In this document: positions 1 through 10,328 of the stretch, piece by piece
Position numbering within the stretch: position 1 is the first letter of the stretch
How the letters are laid out: every line of letters begins with the position of its first letter
Origin: Gammaproteobacteria bacterium
GTDB taxonomy: Bacteria; Pseudomonadota; Gammaproteobacteria; Pseudomonadales; Azotimanducaceae
Assembly (NCBI GenBank): GCA_002690865.1
Contig: NZGG01000009.1
Location: 84,725 to 148,724 of the forward strand
Direction: 5' to 3'
Length of the DNA stretch: 64,000 nt
Notes under the pieces: generated by a model
Told to the model about the DNA's origin: nothing
The model's input: the letters and a program-made list of their open reading frames with translations, nothing else
Database searches by the model: none
Program-made: the position numbers and the translations under genes

Positions 1-1071
1 CTCTAAAGGGTTAGATATATAGCCTGTTTCAATTAAAAGTGAAGGGATTTCAGGGGACTTTAAAACAACAAAACCCGCCTGCTCAACATTTGACTTGTGC
101 AGCTTACTTACTTTACCAATCTCTCCAAGGATTCTATCACCCATATCAAGGCTAGCTGATAAGCTCGCAGTTGTCGCTAAATCAAGGAGAACCTCGACTA
201 GCAGATCATCCTTATCATGAAGACTAACACCACCCACACCCCCAATTAAATCCGCACGGTTTTCTTGTTCGGCTAGTATCCTTGCGGTTTCACTTGTAGC
301 ACCCTTATCCGATAATGCATAAACTGATGCCCCAGACACTTTTGAGGACGAAAACGCATCCGCATGAATGGAAACAAAAATATCAGCAGAATTTTCATAA
401 GCGATTCGCGTGCGACGCCGCAGCTCAACATAATAATCACCCTTCCTAATCATCAAACCACGATATCCAGCTTCTTCACGAAATAAATCTGCAACCATTG
501 ATGATATTGATAACACAACGTCTTTCTCTAATATATTCCCATGACCTATTGCTCCTGGATCTTCCCCACCGTGACCAGCATCAATCGCAACAATCACATC
601 TCGCATCTGCGGCCTAAAGATTTTTTCTTCAGTTTCTGCTGTATGGCGCTGCTTTTCCGTATATAAATCAACGACAAGCCGATAGCCATATTGCATGATA
701 GGCTTCAATGAAAAAATTTTTGGGCTCACTGCTTCGGCAAGATCAAATACAACCCGAAGATCCCGTTGGTTCCTCGCACCAGTTCTAATTTGTACTATTG
801 GAGTATTTTCGAGATGGATCTCTTTAAGGTCTACGTCAAAGTGAACAGCATCAATATCAATCACTAAACGCATTGGATCATCTAAGGAAAACAGTCGATG
901 CGTGACGGGACCCTCAAGATCAAATACTACTCTCGTTTTTTCTGGCGAGCGGTGAATGCGCACTTGATCTATAGCTTCGGCAACTACCGCGTGATGGAAG
1001 AAAAAGAGCAGGCACAGGGACAATAGTTGCCAAATGTATCGACCAGTAAAGAGCCAATTAAATACTTTCAT
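1..1071 (-). CDS. amiB: N-acetylmuramoyl-L-alanine amidase (AMIN + Amidase_3), C-terminus cut by window edge
   Basis: Manual translation of the minus strand from ATG at 1071: MKVFNWLFTGRYIWQLLSLCLLFFFHHAVVAEAIDQVRIHRSPEKTRVVFDLEGP...VIVAIDAGHGGEDPGAIG...FVSIHADAF...PSLLIETGYISN; open to position 1; follows tsaE as in many gammaproteobacteria. Confidence 0.9.
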   Translation of the reverse strand, partial: MKVFNWLFTGRYIWQLLSLCLLFFFHHAVVAEAIDQVRIHRSPEKTRVVFDLEGPVTHRLFSLDDPMRLVIDIDAVHFDVDLKEIHLENTPIVQIRTGARNQRDLRVVFDLAEAVSPKIFSLKPIMQYGYRLVVDLYTEKQRHTAETEEKIFRPQMRDVIVAIDAGHGGEDPGAIGHGNILEKDVVLSISSMVADLFREEAGYRGLMIRKGDYYVELRRRTRIAYENSADIFVSIHADAFSSSKVSGASVYALSDKGATSETARILAEQENRADLIGGVGGVSLHDKDDLLVEVLLDLATTASLSASLDMGDRILGEIGKVSKLHKSNVEQAGFVVLKSPEIPSLLIETGYISNPLE

Positions 1072-1576
1072 CTTCCCGAAAAACTTCACGTCCTGAGATA
1101 TTCTCTGATACCAACCAAGAATTCATAGTATTTTCACAAATAGTTTTACCTTTGCAGGTTATCGGACGCAGGATGATATCTCTCGATCTGTTTTTCAAGA
1201 TAAGCTCAATTTCGAGATCGGCCCCTGGAAGCTTTCCATCTGCTCGCTCTGGCCATTCAACAAGACATAAGTTACAAACCTCGAAATACTCGTCCATGCC
1301 GATATATTCAAGCTCATCAGGGTCTGCCAACCGATAAAGATCAAAGTGATAAATCGTTCCTGTCTCTAATTCGTAGGGCTCCACGAGAGTAAAAGTAGGA
1401 CTTTTAACAGCACCAAAGAATCCAAACTTACGTAAGATACCGCGACATAGTGTAGTCTTTCCAGCACCAAGATTACCCTTAATATAAACTCTCCCGCCTC
1501 CTAGTAGGAATTCACCTAAGCTCGCACCAAACCTGATGGTATCGCCTTCATTCTTTAATTGGACTTCGTGTTCCAT
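1058..1576 (-). CDS. tsaE: tRNA threonylcarbamoyladenosine biosynthesis ATPase TsaE
   Basis: Walker A GNLGAGKTTLCRGIL, SPTFTLVEPY, HFDLYRL; adjacent to nnr and amiB. Confidence 0.95.
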   Translation of the reverse strand: MEHEVQLKNEGDTIRFGASLGEFLLGGGRVYIKGNLGAGKTTLCRGILRKFGFFGAVKSPTFTLVEPYELETGTIYHFDLYRLADPDELEYIGMDEYFEVCNLCLVEWPERADGKLPGADLEIELILKNRSRDIILRPITCKGKTICENTMNSWLVSENISGREVFREDESI

Positions 1577-1581
1577 AAATA

Positions 1582-3027
1582 CTAACGAATCAATTTCCTA
1601 ACCACGGGAATAAGATCAGTAGCCATTAATCCACGCTCGCCAGTCTTTGACGCGACCTCATCTCCCGCATAAGCGTGCAAAACAACTCCGGTTTGGGCGG
1701 CTTTAAATAATGGCATTCCCTGAGCTAGAAGCCCACAGAGAAATCCACTCAGGACATCGCCCATGCCAGCAACTGCCATACCGGGGTTTCCATAAGGACA
1801 CACAGTTATTGTCTTTCCATCAGTGATTAGCGTACCCGCCCCTTTAAGCACGGAAACTCCTCCAAACTTCTTTTGCATCCTACTAAGAATAGAAAATCGG
1901 TTTGAATCCTTATCTCCATTCAGAAGCCGCCTCGCTTCTCCAACATGAGGTGTCAGCACCCAATCACTGCAATCCTTAGGAGATTCAGCCAACATATTAA
2001 GAGCATCCGCGTCCAAAACCCCAGATTTACCAGCAGATATCAATTTCGTATAGAGCCATCGAGACCATTCACTTTTACCAAGCCCAGGACCAAGAACAAC
2101 ATGGGTAGCTCGTTCAATCAATGGGTCTAGCTCTGTATCATCTGATACCCCCTTGGCCATTATTTCTGGCTGGCGCAATAGTAAAGCTAACGCATGCTGA
2201 TCGCGTGTTGCCACACTAACTAGCCCAGCCCCCGAACGGAATGCTGCTTCGGCAGCCATGATAACCGCGCCACCCATTCCATAATCACCTCCCACGACTA
2301 AAACATGCCCAAATGCGGTCTTGTGTGCATCTCTGTCCCTTCCAGGAATTTCTAATAAACATTCATCAAGTTGCAATAGACGAGTATTTGTAGGATGACG
2401 CAACTGTGATGGAATACCGAGGTCTTTAAATACGACTTCACCAGCTATACTGGTTCCCTTCCCGGTATAGAGGCCTTTTTTCTTAACAACGAATGTTACA
2501 GTCAGATCAGCACGAATAGCTGCACCAAGTATCATCCCATCATCTACGGACAATCCCGAGGGAACATCAATAGCCAATACTGGTATTTGAGCCTTATTTA
2601 TCGTTTCGATTACTTTCAAATAGGTCCCGCTAATAATTCTGCCAATACCAGTCCCCAAAATGGCATCGACGATTAAATCCTCGTTTCCGATATTGCAATC
2701 AGTGCTAATTTCCGCATCCGTATGCTCACAAAAACGCATTGCCGCAATGGCCTCCAGACCAAACTTCTTAGTTTCACCAACCAGAACAACTTTAACGGCA
2801 ATACCCCGGTTAGCAAGAAGTCCAGCGACAATAAAGCCATCACCAGCATTTTTCCCACTACCGCAGTACACTACAACCTTTCTTAATTTTGACCATCGTG
2901 AGAGTGCTTCCTCAATTACGGCTTCTGCAGCGCGCCTCATAAGTGTTAAATCAGAAATGCCAAGTTCCTTATTGGACTTTTCTTCAATATTTTTCTGCTG
3001 CTCCGCTGTATAAAGATAGTTATTCAA
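1582..3027 (-). CDS. nnr: Bifunctional NAD(P)H-hydrate epimerase / ADP-dependent dehydratase
   Basis: N-terminal YjeF_N (VVYCGSGKNAGDGFIVAGLL) plus C-terminal carbohydrate kinase-like domain (GNPGMAVAGMGDVLSG). Confidence 0.95.
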   Translation of the reverse strand: MNNYLYTAEQQKNIEEKSNKELGISDLTLMRRAAEAVIEEALSRWSKLRKVVVYCGSGKNAGDGFIVAGLLANRGIAVKVVLVGETKKFGLEAIAAMRFCEHTDAEISTDCNIGNEDLIVDAILGTGIGRIISGTYLKVIETINKAQIPVLAIDVPSGLSVDDGMILGAAIRADLTVTFVVKKKGLYTGKGTSIAGEVVFKDLGIPSQLRHPTNTRLLQLDECLLEIPGRDRDAHKTAFGHVLVVGGDYGMGGAVIMAAEAAFRSGAGLVSVATRDQHALALLLRQPEIMAKGVSDDTELDPLIERATHVVLGPGLGKSEWSRWLYTKLISAGKSGVLDADALNMLAESPKDCSDWVLTPHVGEARRLLNGDKDSNRFSILSRMQKKFGGVSVLKGAGTLITDGKTITVCPYGNPGMAVAGMGDVLSGFLCGLLAQGMPLFKAAQTGVVLHAYAGDEVASKTGERGLMATDLIPVVRKLIR

Positions 3028-3084
3028 GGGAATCCGAATTGTAGCGTTATACTATTGTAAACCTTATTTGTAGTGGTCGGGTAA

Positions 3085-4161
3085 TTGGAAAAATATTCAG
3101 AATTAGCTAGTTTGATAAAAACTTGGGGTAATCAATTAGGTTTTCAGCAGGTTGGTATAACTGACACAGATCTGGAAGAGCATGAAAAACATCTTAGCTC
3201 GTGGTTGCTTAATGGATATGCGGCAGACATGGAATACATGTCTAAACATGGCGAGAAACGCACCAAACCAGAAATGCTATTGCCTGGGACAATTCGTATT
3301 ATTAGTGCGAGGATGGACTATTTGAATAGAAATGCCCAAACTAAAAAAACCTTGAGATCTAAGTCTAAAGCCTACGTCGCTCAATATGCTATGGGCAGAG
3401 ATTATCATAAGGTCATTCGCGCTCGACTCAACCAACTATCATTAAGAATTAATGATTATATCGAGGCACAAGGGACCCAAGATTTCACTGCACGAGCGTT
3501 TAGTGACAGTGCGCCTGTATTAGAAAAAGGTATAGCGGAAAAAGCTGGGCTTGGATGGATCGGCAAGAATACGCTGATACTAAACGAGAATGCAGGATCT
3601 TGGTTCTTCCTGGGTGAGATCTATACCAATATTCCATTACCAATTGATAAAGATGCTGCCGTTAATAGATGTGGGACGTGCACAGCATGCATCGATGTCT
3701 GCCCAACGAAAGCAATCGTAGCGCCTTATCAGTTAGATTCTAGAAAATGTATTTCCTATCATACAATCGAAAATCGCGGGGTCATTCCGGTCTCAATAAG
3801 AGAAAAAATGGGTAATCGAATTTTTGGTTGTGATGATTGTCAAACAGTCTGTCCCTGGAACCGTTATGCCCGCCCTACTGAAGAGCTCGATTTTAAGCCA
3901 CGTAATAATTTTGATGCTGCTTTACTTTTATCACTTTTCAAATGGACAAAGTCAGAATTTCTAAAGAATACAGAAGGTTCAGCAATCCGCAGAACTGGCT
4001 ATGATGGATGGCTGAGAAATATTGGTATTGCGCTTGGGAATGCCGACTATGACGATCGCATCGTTGAGGCGTTAAAAAGCAAACTTCAAGGAGCTTCGAA
4101 TATGGTTAAGGAACACCTAAATTGGGCAATAAACAGACAAGTGGAGAAAAGCTCTATTTAA
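3085..4161 (+). CDS. queG: Epoxyqueuosine reductase QueG (TTG start)
   Basis: Two 4Fe-4S motifs [16 protein letters not shown] and [35 protein letters not shown]. Confidence 0.95.
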   Translation: MEKYSELASLIKTWGNQLGFQQVGITDTDLEEHEKHLSSWLLNGYAADMEYMSKHGEKRTKPEMLLPGTIRIISARMDYLNRNAQTKKTLRSKSKAYVAQYAMGRDYHKVIRARLNQLSLRINDYIEAQGTQDFTARAFSDSAPVLEKGIAEKAGLGWIGKNTLILNENAGSWFFLGEIYTNIPLPIDKDAAVNRCGTCTACIDVCPTKAIVAPYQLDSRKCISYHTIENRGVIPVSIREKMGNRIFGCDDCQTVCPWNRYARPTEELDFKPRNNFDAALLLSLFKWTKSEFLKNTEGSAIRRTGYDGWLRNIGIALGNADYDDRIVEALKSKLQGASNMVKEHLNWAINRQVEKSSI

Positions 4162-4706
4162 GAAAGTAAAAAAAACATTTCTTTATAGTAGCGAAGTTCG
4201 TCGATCGACTCTTTAATATCATCTAAGGCACGATGGGTTTCATCTTTGGTCACTCCTTCAGCTAAATCAGGCCTCCATCGCAACGCTAGCTCCTTAACGG
4301 TACTAACGTCTATATTTCGATAATGGAGGAAATTCTCAAGTTCAGGCATATACCTTACTAAGAAACGTCGATCCTGCCCTATACTATTCCCACACAAAGG
4401 CGATTTACCCTTTGAAACATAGTCACTAATAAAACTGATGGTTCGAGCTTGGGCCTCTGCCTCACTTATGCCATTATTCAAAACCCTGTCGACTAAACCT
4501 GATCTAGTGTGATGTTCCGTATTCCAGTCATCCATACCCGAAATTAATTTTTCACTCTGTCGAACGGCTATCACCGGACCCTCTGCGATTATATTGAGTT
4601 GAGAGTCAGTAATAATCGTTGCTATCTCCAAAATACGCTCTAAATCTGGGTTAAGACCGGTCATTTCGAGATCCATCCAGACTAAATTTTTAGAAAAACT
4701 AACCAT
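4158..4706 (-). CDS. orn: Oligoribonuclease
   Basis: [27 protein letters not shown]; DEDDh exonuclease pattern; [17 protein letters not shown]. Confidence 0.96.
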   Translation of the reverse strand: MVSFSKNLVWMDLEMTGLNPDLERILEIATIITDSQLNIIAEGPVIAVRQSEKLISGMDDWNTEHHTRSGLVDRVLNNGISEAEAQARTISFISDYVSKGKSPLCGNSIGQDRRFLVRYMPELENFLHYRNIDVSTVKELALRWRPDLAEGVTKDETHRALDDIKESIDELRYYKEMFFLLS

Positions 4707-4812
4707 AATTCAAACCATAACTACTGAAGGTGCGTGTAAACCAGCATCTTTGAAGTTACTAAATTTATCCCACAGTTGCTACAACAAACGAATCTATGTT
4801 TAATGGGGCATC

Positions 4813-5616
4813 ATGACGCTTCCTCCTATTATCGAACCTCAAGACCTCCGTAAGATCATGGAATGCCAGAATCTGATAATAATAGATCTGTGCAGACAAG
4901 ACCTATACTCTAAAATGCACCTTCCCGGAGCAATTCACGTCAACCCAGCGGAACTTATTTCTGGAAGACAACCGGCCAGTGGTAAAATAGCCAGATTGGA
5001 GCAGCTCGAGGCGCTATTCACAAAAATAAGCTACGGTCCTGAAAAGCAGATCGTCGCCTACGATGATGAAGGTGGTGGTTGGGCTGGAAGATTTATATGG
5101 ACACTCGATGTGATAGGTCATAAGTCGCGTGCTTACTTAAATGGAGGTTTATTATCTTGGTATGCAGCAGGATTAGAGCTAACAGAAAGCATCCCCGAAA
5201 GCTATCCTGGTAACTCTATCAAACTCGAACTTAAGGGGAAGGTAATCGCATCAAAGTATGACGTGATGAATTCAATACATGATTCTGAAACTATCATTTG
5301 GGATGCAAGGTCAGCAGAGGAATATTCAGGCCAACGCATAAATGCTAGTCGTGGTGGACATATTCCAGGAGCAATAAACTTAGATTGGCTTGATGTGATG
5401 GATAGAGATGATAACTGTAGAATTCGTGACAACATCGCAGAAGTTCTTAAACATCATGGAATCACACCAGACAAGAAAATAATTACTCATTGCCAAACTC
5501 ATCACAGGTCTGGACTAACTTACATTGTCGCCAAAGCACTCGGATACGATGTAAAAGCATATGATGGTTCATGGTCTGAATGGGGAAATGATCCCGATCT
5601 ACCTGTGGAAATGTAA
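4813..5616 (+). CDS. rhdA: Thiosulfate sulfurtransferase (two rhodanese domains)
   Basis: Active-site loop HCQTHHRSGLTY as in Azotobacter/Pseudomonas RhdA; two rhodanese domains; next to psd. Confidence 0.88.
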   Translation: MTLPPIIEPQDLRKIMECQNLIIIDLCRQDLYSKMHLPGAIHVNPAELISGRQPASGKIARLEQLEALFTKISYGPEKQIVAYDDEGGGWAGRFIWTLDVIGHKSRAYLNGGLLSWYAAGLELTESIPESYPGNSIKLELKGKVIASKYDVMNSIHDSETIIWDARSAEEYSGQRINASRGGHIPGAINLDWLDVMDRDDNCRIRDNIAEVLKHHGITPDKKIITHCQTHHRSGLTYIVAKALGYDVKAYDGSWSEWGNDPDLPVEM

Positions 5617-6446
5617 TGCACCCGTTTATAATCTTTCAGAATTTAGTCCCGCAGCATTTACTTTCCCGCATTATTGGCTCTATTGCCAAATCTGAAATCT
5701 GTTGGATCAAAAATATCTTCATCAAAACATTCATTCGCTGGTATAGGGTGAATATGCAGGAGGCAGAATCCTCAACACCGGAGGATTATCGATCATTCAA
5801 TCATTTTTTTACACGAAGGCTCAGACCAAACCAAAGACAAATATTAGGGGATCTGACATCTCCTTGCGACGGCAGAGTGTCACAAGCTGGGCAAATTAAG
5901 AATGGTCGCCTGCTTCAGGTTAAGGGTATTGACTACTCGATAAATAAACTTTTGGGGAAAAATGATGTTGGAAATTATTTGAACGGTAGCTTCATCACGA
6001 TTTATCTTTCACCAAAGGACTACCATAGAGTGCATGCCCCGATAGACTGTGAAATTATTCAAAGTAGATATATCCCTGGGAGACTATTTTCAGTTAATCA
6101 GTTAACTACAAATCAGGTTGAAGGATTATTCACTCGCAATGAACGGCTAATTTGTGAACTGGACACTGACTATGGGCCGGTATCTCTTATTTTTATAGGC
6201 GCGATGATAGTAGCAGGGATCAAAACAGTCTGGAGCGACTCGCCTTATACACCAAATACTTGTATTGAAGAAAAAATATTTAAACCCTCAAACTTCAAAC
6301 AAGGAATGGAATTAGGACACTTCGAACTTGGATCGACTGTAATACTAGCAGCCCAAAAACAAATGGATTGGAATATAGCGCCTGGGGATCAAATACAACT
6401 AGGGCAATCGCTTATTAATTTTGCCGATGGTCACGGGCAAAATTAA
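5616..6446 (+). CDS. psd: Phosphatidylserine decarboxylase proenzyme
   Basis: LGST autocleavage site (FELGSTVIL); SPCDGRVSQAG; YLSPKDYHRVHAP. Confidence 0.95.
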   Translation: MHPFIIFQNLVPQHLLSRIIGSIAKSEICWIKNIFIKTFIRWYRVNMQEAESSTPEDYRSFNHFFTRRLRPNQRQILGDLTSPCDGRVSQAGQIKNGRLLQVKGIDYSINKLLGKNDVGNYLNGSFITIYLSPKDYHRVHAPIDCEIIQSRYIPGRLFSVNQLTTNQVEGLFTRNERLICELDTDYGPVSLIFIGAMIVAGIKTVWSDSPYTPNTCIEEKIFKPSNFKQGMELGHFELGSTVILAAQKQMDWNIAPGDQIQLGQSLINFADGHGQN

Positions 6447-6447
6447 T
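6414..6447. terminator. Perfect 12-bp inverted repeat (10-nt loop) between convergent psd and epmA; candidate bidirectional terminator
   Basis: ATTAATTTTGCC-gatggtcacg-GGCAAAATTAAT read directly; both stop codons lie in the arms. No long T-tract, so terminator function is inferred. Confidence 0.55.
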
Positions 6448-7368
6448 CACTCGCGTAATATTTTTCTCACCCGAGAGGTACATTAATAAACGGTCGATAC
6501 CAATAGCCACCCCAGAACAAGGATCCATCTTACCCATAGCAGTAACAGCAAGCTCGTCGAGGGGAATAAGTGGAAGACCACGTCGTCTCCGATAGAGATT
6601 ATTTTGCAAAAATCTCTCTCGTATTTCTTTAGTATTACGAAGCTCAGAATAACCATTTGCAAGTTCCAAACCTCCAAGAAAACATTCAAATCTCAAAGCC
6701 ACCATCTCGCCCTCCTCGTTGGGTTGTATTTGGGCGAGGGCAGCTTGGCACGCCGGAAAATCAGTGACAATAGCAGCTTCCAAATGTTTCTCCACGAGAG
6801 TGGAGAATATTAGGTCAAGATAATCGGAGAGGTCTTCTTCCCCCAAAAGGTGAGAACAGTCAAGCTCCTTCTTACAAACGAAAGCTCTAAGATCTTCTAT
6901 AGAGGCTATGTGTGCATTTACGTTACAGAAATTCTCGAAAATCTCCTTATAAGTGATGACTTGAAATTGAATTCCACAAATTGCTTGAAATAGCTCCTGC
7001 ACTTCGCAAATCAGATCTTCTACAGTATATTGAGGGCGATACCATTCTAACATCGTAAACTCAATATTGTGGTTCGCACCTAATTCACTCCCGCGGTACA
7101 CTGGACATACTTGATAAATTGGACCGCTTCCTCCTGCAACTAGCCTTTTCATGGCATATTCAGGTGAAGTCTGTAAGTATCCAATTTTAGATCCCAAGAG
7201 TACGGTGAGATTATCAAGATACGGATCGCTGGCGCCAGCCATTCCCAGAGTGGGTGTTGTTACTTCTAAAACATTTCTTTCAGAGAAAAAAGCACGAAGC
7301 TTAATTAGAAGATTGTTCCTAAGAATAAGAGTTTCTTGATTGACTTCCGTAGCCCACTTATTCTCCAT
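6415..7368 (-). CDS. epmA: EF-P--(R)-beta-lysine ligase
   Basis: Class II LysRS-like (RAFFSERNVLEVTTPTL, YLQTSPEYAMKRL, FTMLEWYRP), no anticodon-binding domain; downstream of efp. Confidence 0.95.
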   Translation of the reverse strand: MENKWATEVNQETLILRNNLLIKLRAFFSERNVLEVTTPTLGMAGASDPYLDNLTVLLGSKIGYLQTSPEYAMKRLVAGGSGPIYQVCPVYRGSELGANHNIEFTMLEWYRPQYTVEDLICEVQELFQAICGIQFQVITYKEIFENFCNVNAHIASIEDLRAFVCKKELDCSHLLGEEDLSDYLDLIFSTLVEKHLEAAIVTDFPACQAALAQIQPNEEGEMVALRFECFLGGLELANGYSELRNTKEIRERFLQNNLYRRRRGLPLIPLDELAVTAMGKMDPCSGVAIGIDRLLMYLSGEKNITRVINFARDHRQN

Positions 7369-7374
7369 GCGATG

Positions 7375-7947
7375 CTAAGCTTTGACTCTATTCTGGTAAT
7401 CCCCAGTACGAGTATCAACCCTAATAATTTCTCCTGCATTAACGAACAGGGGAACCTTGACAACCGCACCAGTGGCAAGTGTAGCTGGCTTAGAACCCCC
7501 TTGAGCTGTATCACCCTTGAGTCCGGGATCAGTATCAACAATCTCCAAATCTACGAAATTTGGTGGATTTACCACAATAGGATTTTCATTCCAAAGGGTG
7601 ACGACATACTTCTCATTCTCTTTAAGCCAGGGGATACATTCCTCTACTGCCGCCTTGTCTGCAGCAAGTTGATCGTAACTACCATCAGTCCTCATAAAAT
7701 GCCAATACTGACCATCGGTATACACATATTCCATATCCAAATCCATTACGTCAGCCGCTTCTAACGACTCTCCCGATTTGAATGTTCGCTCCCAAACACG
7801 CCCGGTTTTAAGGTTCTTGAGTTTAACTCTATTAAATGCCTGTCCTTTCCCAGGCTTCACAAACTCATTATCGACAATACTACATGGGTCCCCTTCAAGA
7901 ATAACTTTAAGACCAGATTTAAATTCATTGGTAGAATAACTCGCCAT
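7375..7947 (-). CDS. efp: Elongation factor P
   Basis: [33 protein letters not shown]; modifiable Lys in PGKGQAF. Confidence 0.97.
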   Translation of the reverse strand: MASYSTNEFKSGLKVILEGDPCSIVDNEFVKPGKGQAFNRVKLKNLKTGRVWERTFKSGESLEAADVMDLDMEYVYTDGQYWHFMRTDGSYDQLAADKAAVEECIPWLKENEKYVVTLWNENPIVVNPPNFVDLEIVDTDPGLKGDTAQGGSKPATLATGAVVKVPLFVNAGEIIRVDTRTGDYQNRVKA

Positions 7948-7975
7948 CAGTCTCTCATTAATTAGTAGTGGCCTA

Positions 7976-8968
7976 ATGATACTCCGAACTAAGGATGCTT
8001 TGTACGATCAATCTTGGCAATGGCATCTAAAAAATTCTCTAACGAATATTGAAGAACTTGCAGAAGCACTAAATATTAAGCTTCCAGATGTCCCGACAAA
8101 TTTCCCTTTACTTGTTCCTTTACCGTACCTCAACCGGATTAAAAAGGGTGATCCAAATGATCCCTTACTTCTTCAAATTTTGCCGATAGGAAAAGAAAAT
8201 ATGCCTACGCAAGGGTTCTTAAAAGATCCACTGGAAGAAGTTAGTCAGACTAAGAGTCATGGAATAATTCATAAGTACCATGGACGAGTCCTTATCGTTG
8301 CTACTGGTAGCTGTGCAATAAACTGCCGTTACTGCTTTAGACGTCATTTCCCCTATAACGAATACAAATTATCAAAGAAAGATTGGCGAGAGATAGAGGA
8401 ATACGTTACCAAAGATCCTTCCATAAAGGAGATCATTCTAAGCGGAGGAGATCCGTTGATAATGACGGACAAGCGTTTAAACGAATTTATTGGCAGAATC
8501 AAAGAACTCAAGCAAGTTACCCATTTGCGCGTGCATACGAGACTGCCAATTGTAATCCCTCAACGTGTCACAGAGGATTTAATTAGTTGGGCCGGAGAAA
8601 CGAAATTACGCACCATATTTGTGATACATGCTAATCATGCGAATGAGCTTGATGATGCTGTTGGTAGCGCCATATTGCGACTCAGATCAGCAAACGTTTC
8701 CGTCCTTAATCAAAGTGTATTACTAAAAGGCATTAACGCTAATCTCAAATCACTCGTTGATCTTTCATGGCGATTGTCCAATCTCGGCGTTATACCTTAT
8801 TACTTACACCTGCTAGATAAGGTTTCGGGATCTGCACATTTTGATGTTCCTGAAGAATTAGGTATTCAATTAGTGGATCAGATGACTGCCCAACTACCTG
8901 GGTATTTGGTTCCGAAATTAGTTCGAGAAGTTCCCGACGCACCAGCAAAAGTTCAGATAAGAGGTTAA
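7976..8968 (+). CDS. epmB: EF-P lysine 2,3-aminomutase (radical SAM)
   Basis: [15 protein letters not shown] radical SAM motif; IILSGGDPL; divergent from efp. Confidence 0.95.
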   Translation: MILRTKDALYDQSWQWHLKNSLTNIEELAEALNIKLPDVPTNFPLLVPLPYLNRIKKGDPNDPLLLQILPIGKENMPTQGFLKDPLEEVSQTKSHGIIHKYHGRVLIVATGSCAINCRYCFRRHFPYNEYKLSKKDWREIEEYVTKDPSIKEIILSGGDPLIMTDKRLNEFIGRIKELKQVTHLRVHTRLPIVIPQRVTEDLISWAGETKLRTIFVIHANHANELDDAVGSAILRLRSANVSVLNQSVLLKGINANLKSLVDLSWRLSNLGVIPYYLHLLDKVSGSAHFDVPEELGIQLVDQMTAQLPGYLVPKLVREVPDAPAKVQIRG

Positions 8969-9029
8969 CCAAAGGAATCTATCGATAACAATCGAGCCCA
9001 TAATTAAACACAAAAGCAAGAAAATAGTA

Positions 9030-10229
9030 TCAAGGGCTCAATGTATCCCTGTCGCGGATGCCCATTAGATATAGGATACTGTCCAGACCAAGAGTAGAGA
9101 TAGATTGTTTTGCATTTTCTCTTAGGAAAGGTTTAGCGTGAAAAGCAATGCCCAAGCCAGCGGCCTGCAGCATTTCTAAGTCATTAGCTCCATCACCGAC
9201 TGCCACAACTTGCTGCAAAGAAATATTTTCTTTTTTTGCAAGCATACGTAGGAGTTCAGCTTTTTTTTCTGAGTCTACAATGGGTTCTCGAACATGACCT
9301 GTTAATTGGCCATTGATTATTTCAAGCTCATTGGCGAAGACATAATCTATACCAAGCGTATTCTGTAGGACTTTACCAAAATACATAAAACCACCAGACA
9401 GGATTGCTGTTTTATAACCCAATTTCTTAACTGAACTTACAAGGTTTTTTGCCCCCTCTGTTAAAGGTAAACGACTAGCAATTAATCTCATTTTCTCTTC
9501 TGGCAAACCGGCCAACAAGGACACTCTCCGTTTCAAACTTTCGCGGAAGTCCAAGCGACCGTGCATTGCTTGTTCTGTTATCGCCGCAACTTCAGAAGCA
9601 GAACCCACCAGTTTAGCCAACTGGTCAATAACTTCAGTCTTAATGAGGGTTGAATCCATATCGAAGGCTATAAGCCTCCTGTGCCGACGGAAAACATTGT
9701 CTTCCTGAACAGCTATATCAATATCCTGATTTGAACAAACTTTGAGCAAGGCTTCCCTAAAGGACTTATTAACTTCTCCTCGAAGGGAAAATTCAATACA
9801 AGCTTTTGTGGTTGTATTATCCGCACCATTATCATCTGATAAGGGAACACGACCCGATAGTCTTGTAATATTATCGATACTTAAACCATAGGTTTCAATG
9901 ACCTTACAAACCACAGCCAAGTGAGTTGCGTCTATTCTGCGCGCCAACAAAGTAAGAATTTGGCGATTACGGCCTTGCATCCCCACCCAATTCTCATAAC
10001 TATCCGAGTCAATCGGGGTAAATTTAGCCACAATACCTAAGTTGCTAATCGCTTTCTTTAAAGAGTCTAATCCCACAGGCAAACTCACCAGAAGCCCCAA
10101 TGACAGATGGTTATGTATCACAGCCTGCCCAACATCCAAGATCGCAGCGTCAAACTCTGACAACAGGACTGTCATCTCGGATGTTAACCCTGGCCTATCC
10201 TCACCAAATATGTTTATAAGTATAAGCAT
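9030..10229 (-). CDS. serB: Phosphoserine phosphatase with N-terminal ACT-like region
   Basis: AFDMDSTLIKTEVIDQLA, AILSGGFMYF, VAVGDGANDLEML; N-terminal NIFGEDRPGLTSEMT. Confidence 0.93.
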   Translation of the reverse strand: MLILINIFGEDRPGLTSEMTVLLSEFDAAILDVGQAVIHNHLSLGLLVSLPVGLDSLKKAISNLGIVAKFTPIDSDSYENWVGMQGRNRQILTLLARRIDATHLAVVCKVIETYGLSIDNITRLSGRVPLSDDNGADNTTTKACIEFSLRGEVNKSFREALLKVCSNQDIDIAVQEDNVFRRHRRLIAFDMDSTLIKTEVIDQLAKLVGSASEVAAITEQAMHGRLDFRESLKRRVSLLAGLPEEKMRLIASRLPLTEGAKNLVSSVKKLGYKTAILSGGFMYFGKVLQNTLGIDYVFANELEIINGQLTGHVREPIVDSEKKAELLRMLAKKENISLQQVVAVGDGANDLEMLQAAGLGIAFHAKPFLRENAKQSISTLGLDSILYLMGIRDRDTLSP

Positions 10230-10328
10230 AATATCAAATGTCGACTTGTCTAGATTAACCTTACAACAATATCAAATAGGCATATGTTTATTCAGTTATA
10301 CTTATCTTTTTCTTAGATAGCGACCAGG

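Noticed and set aside
7336-7764. 142-aa plus-strand ORF
   Set aside because: Antisense to efp and epmA, which are clearly real; composition looks like a shadow frame
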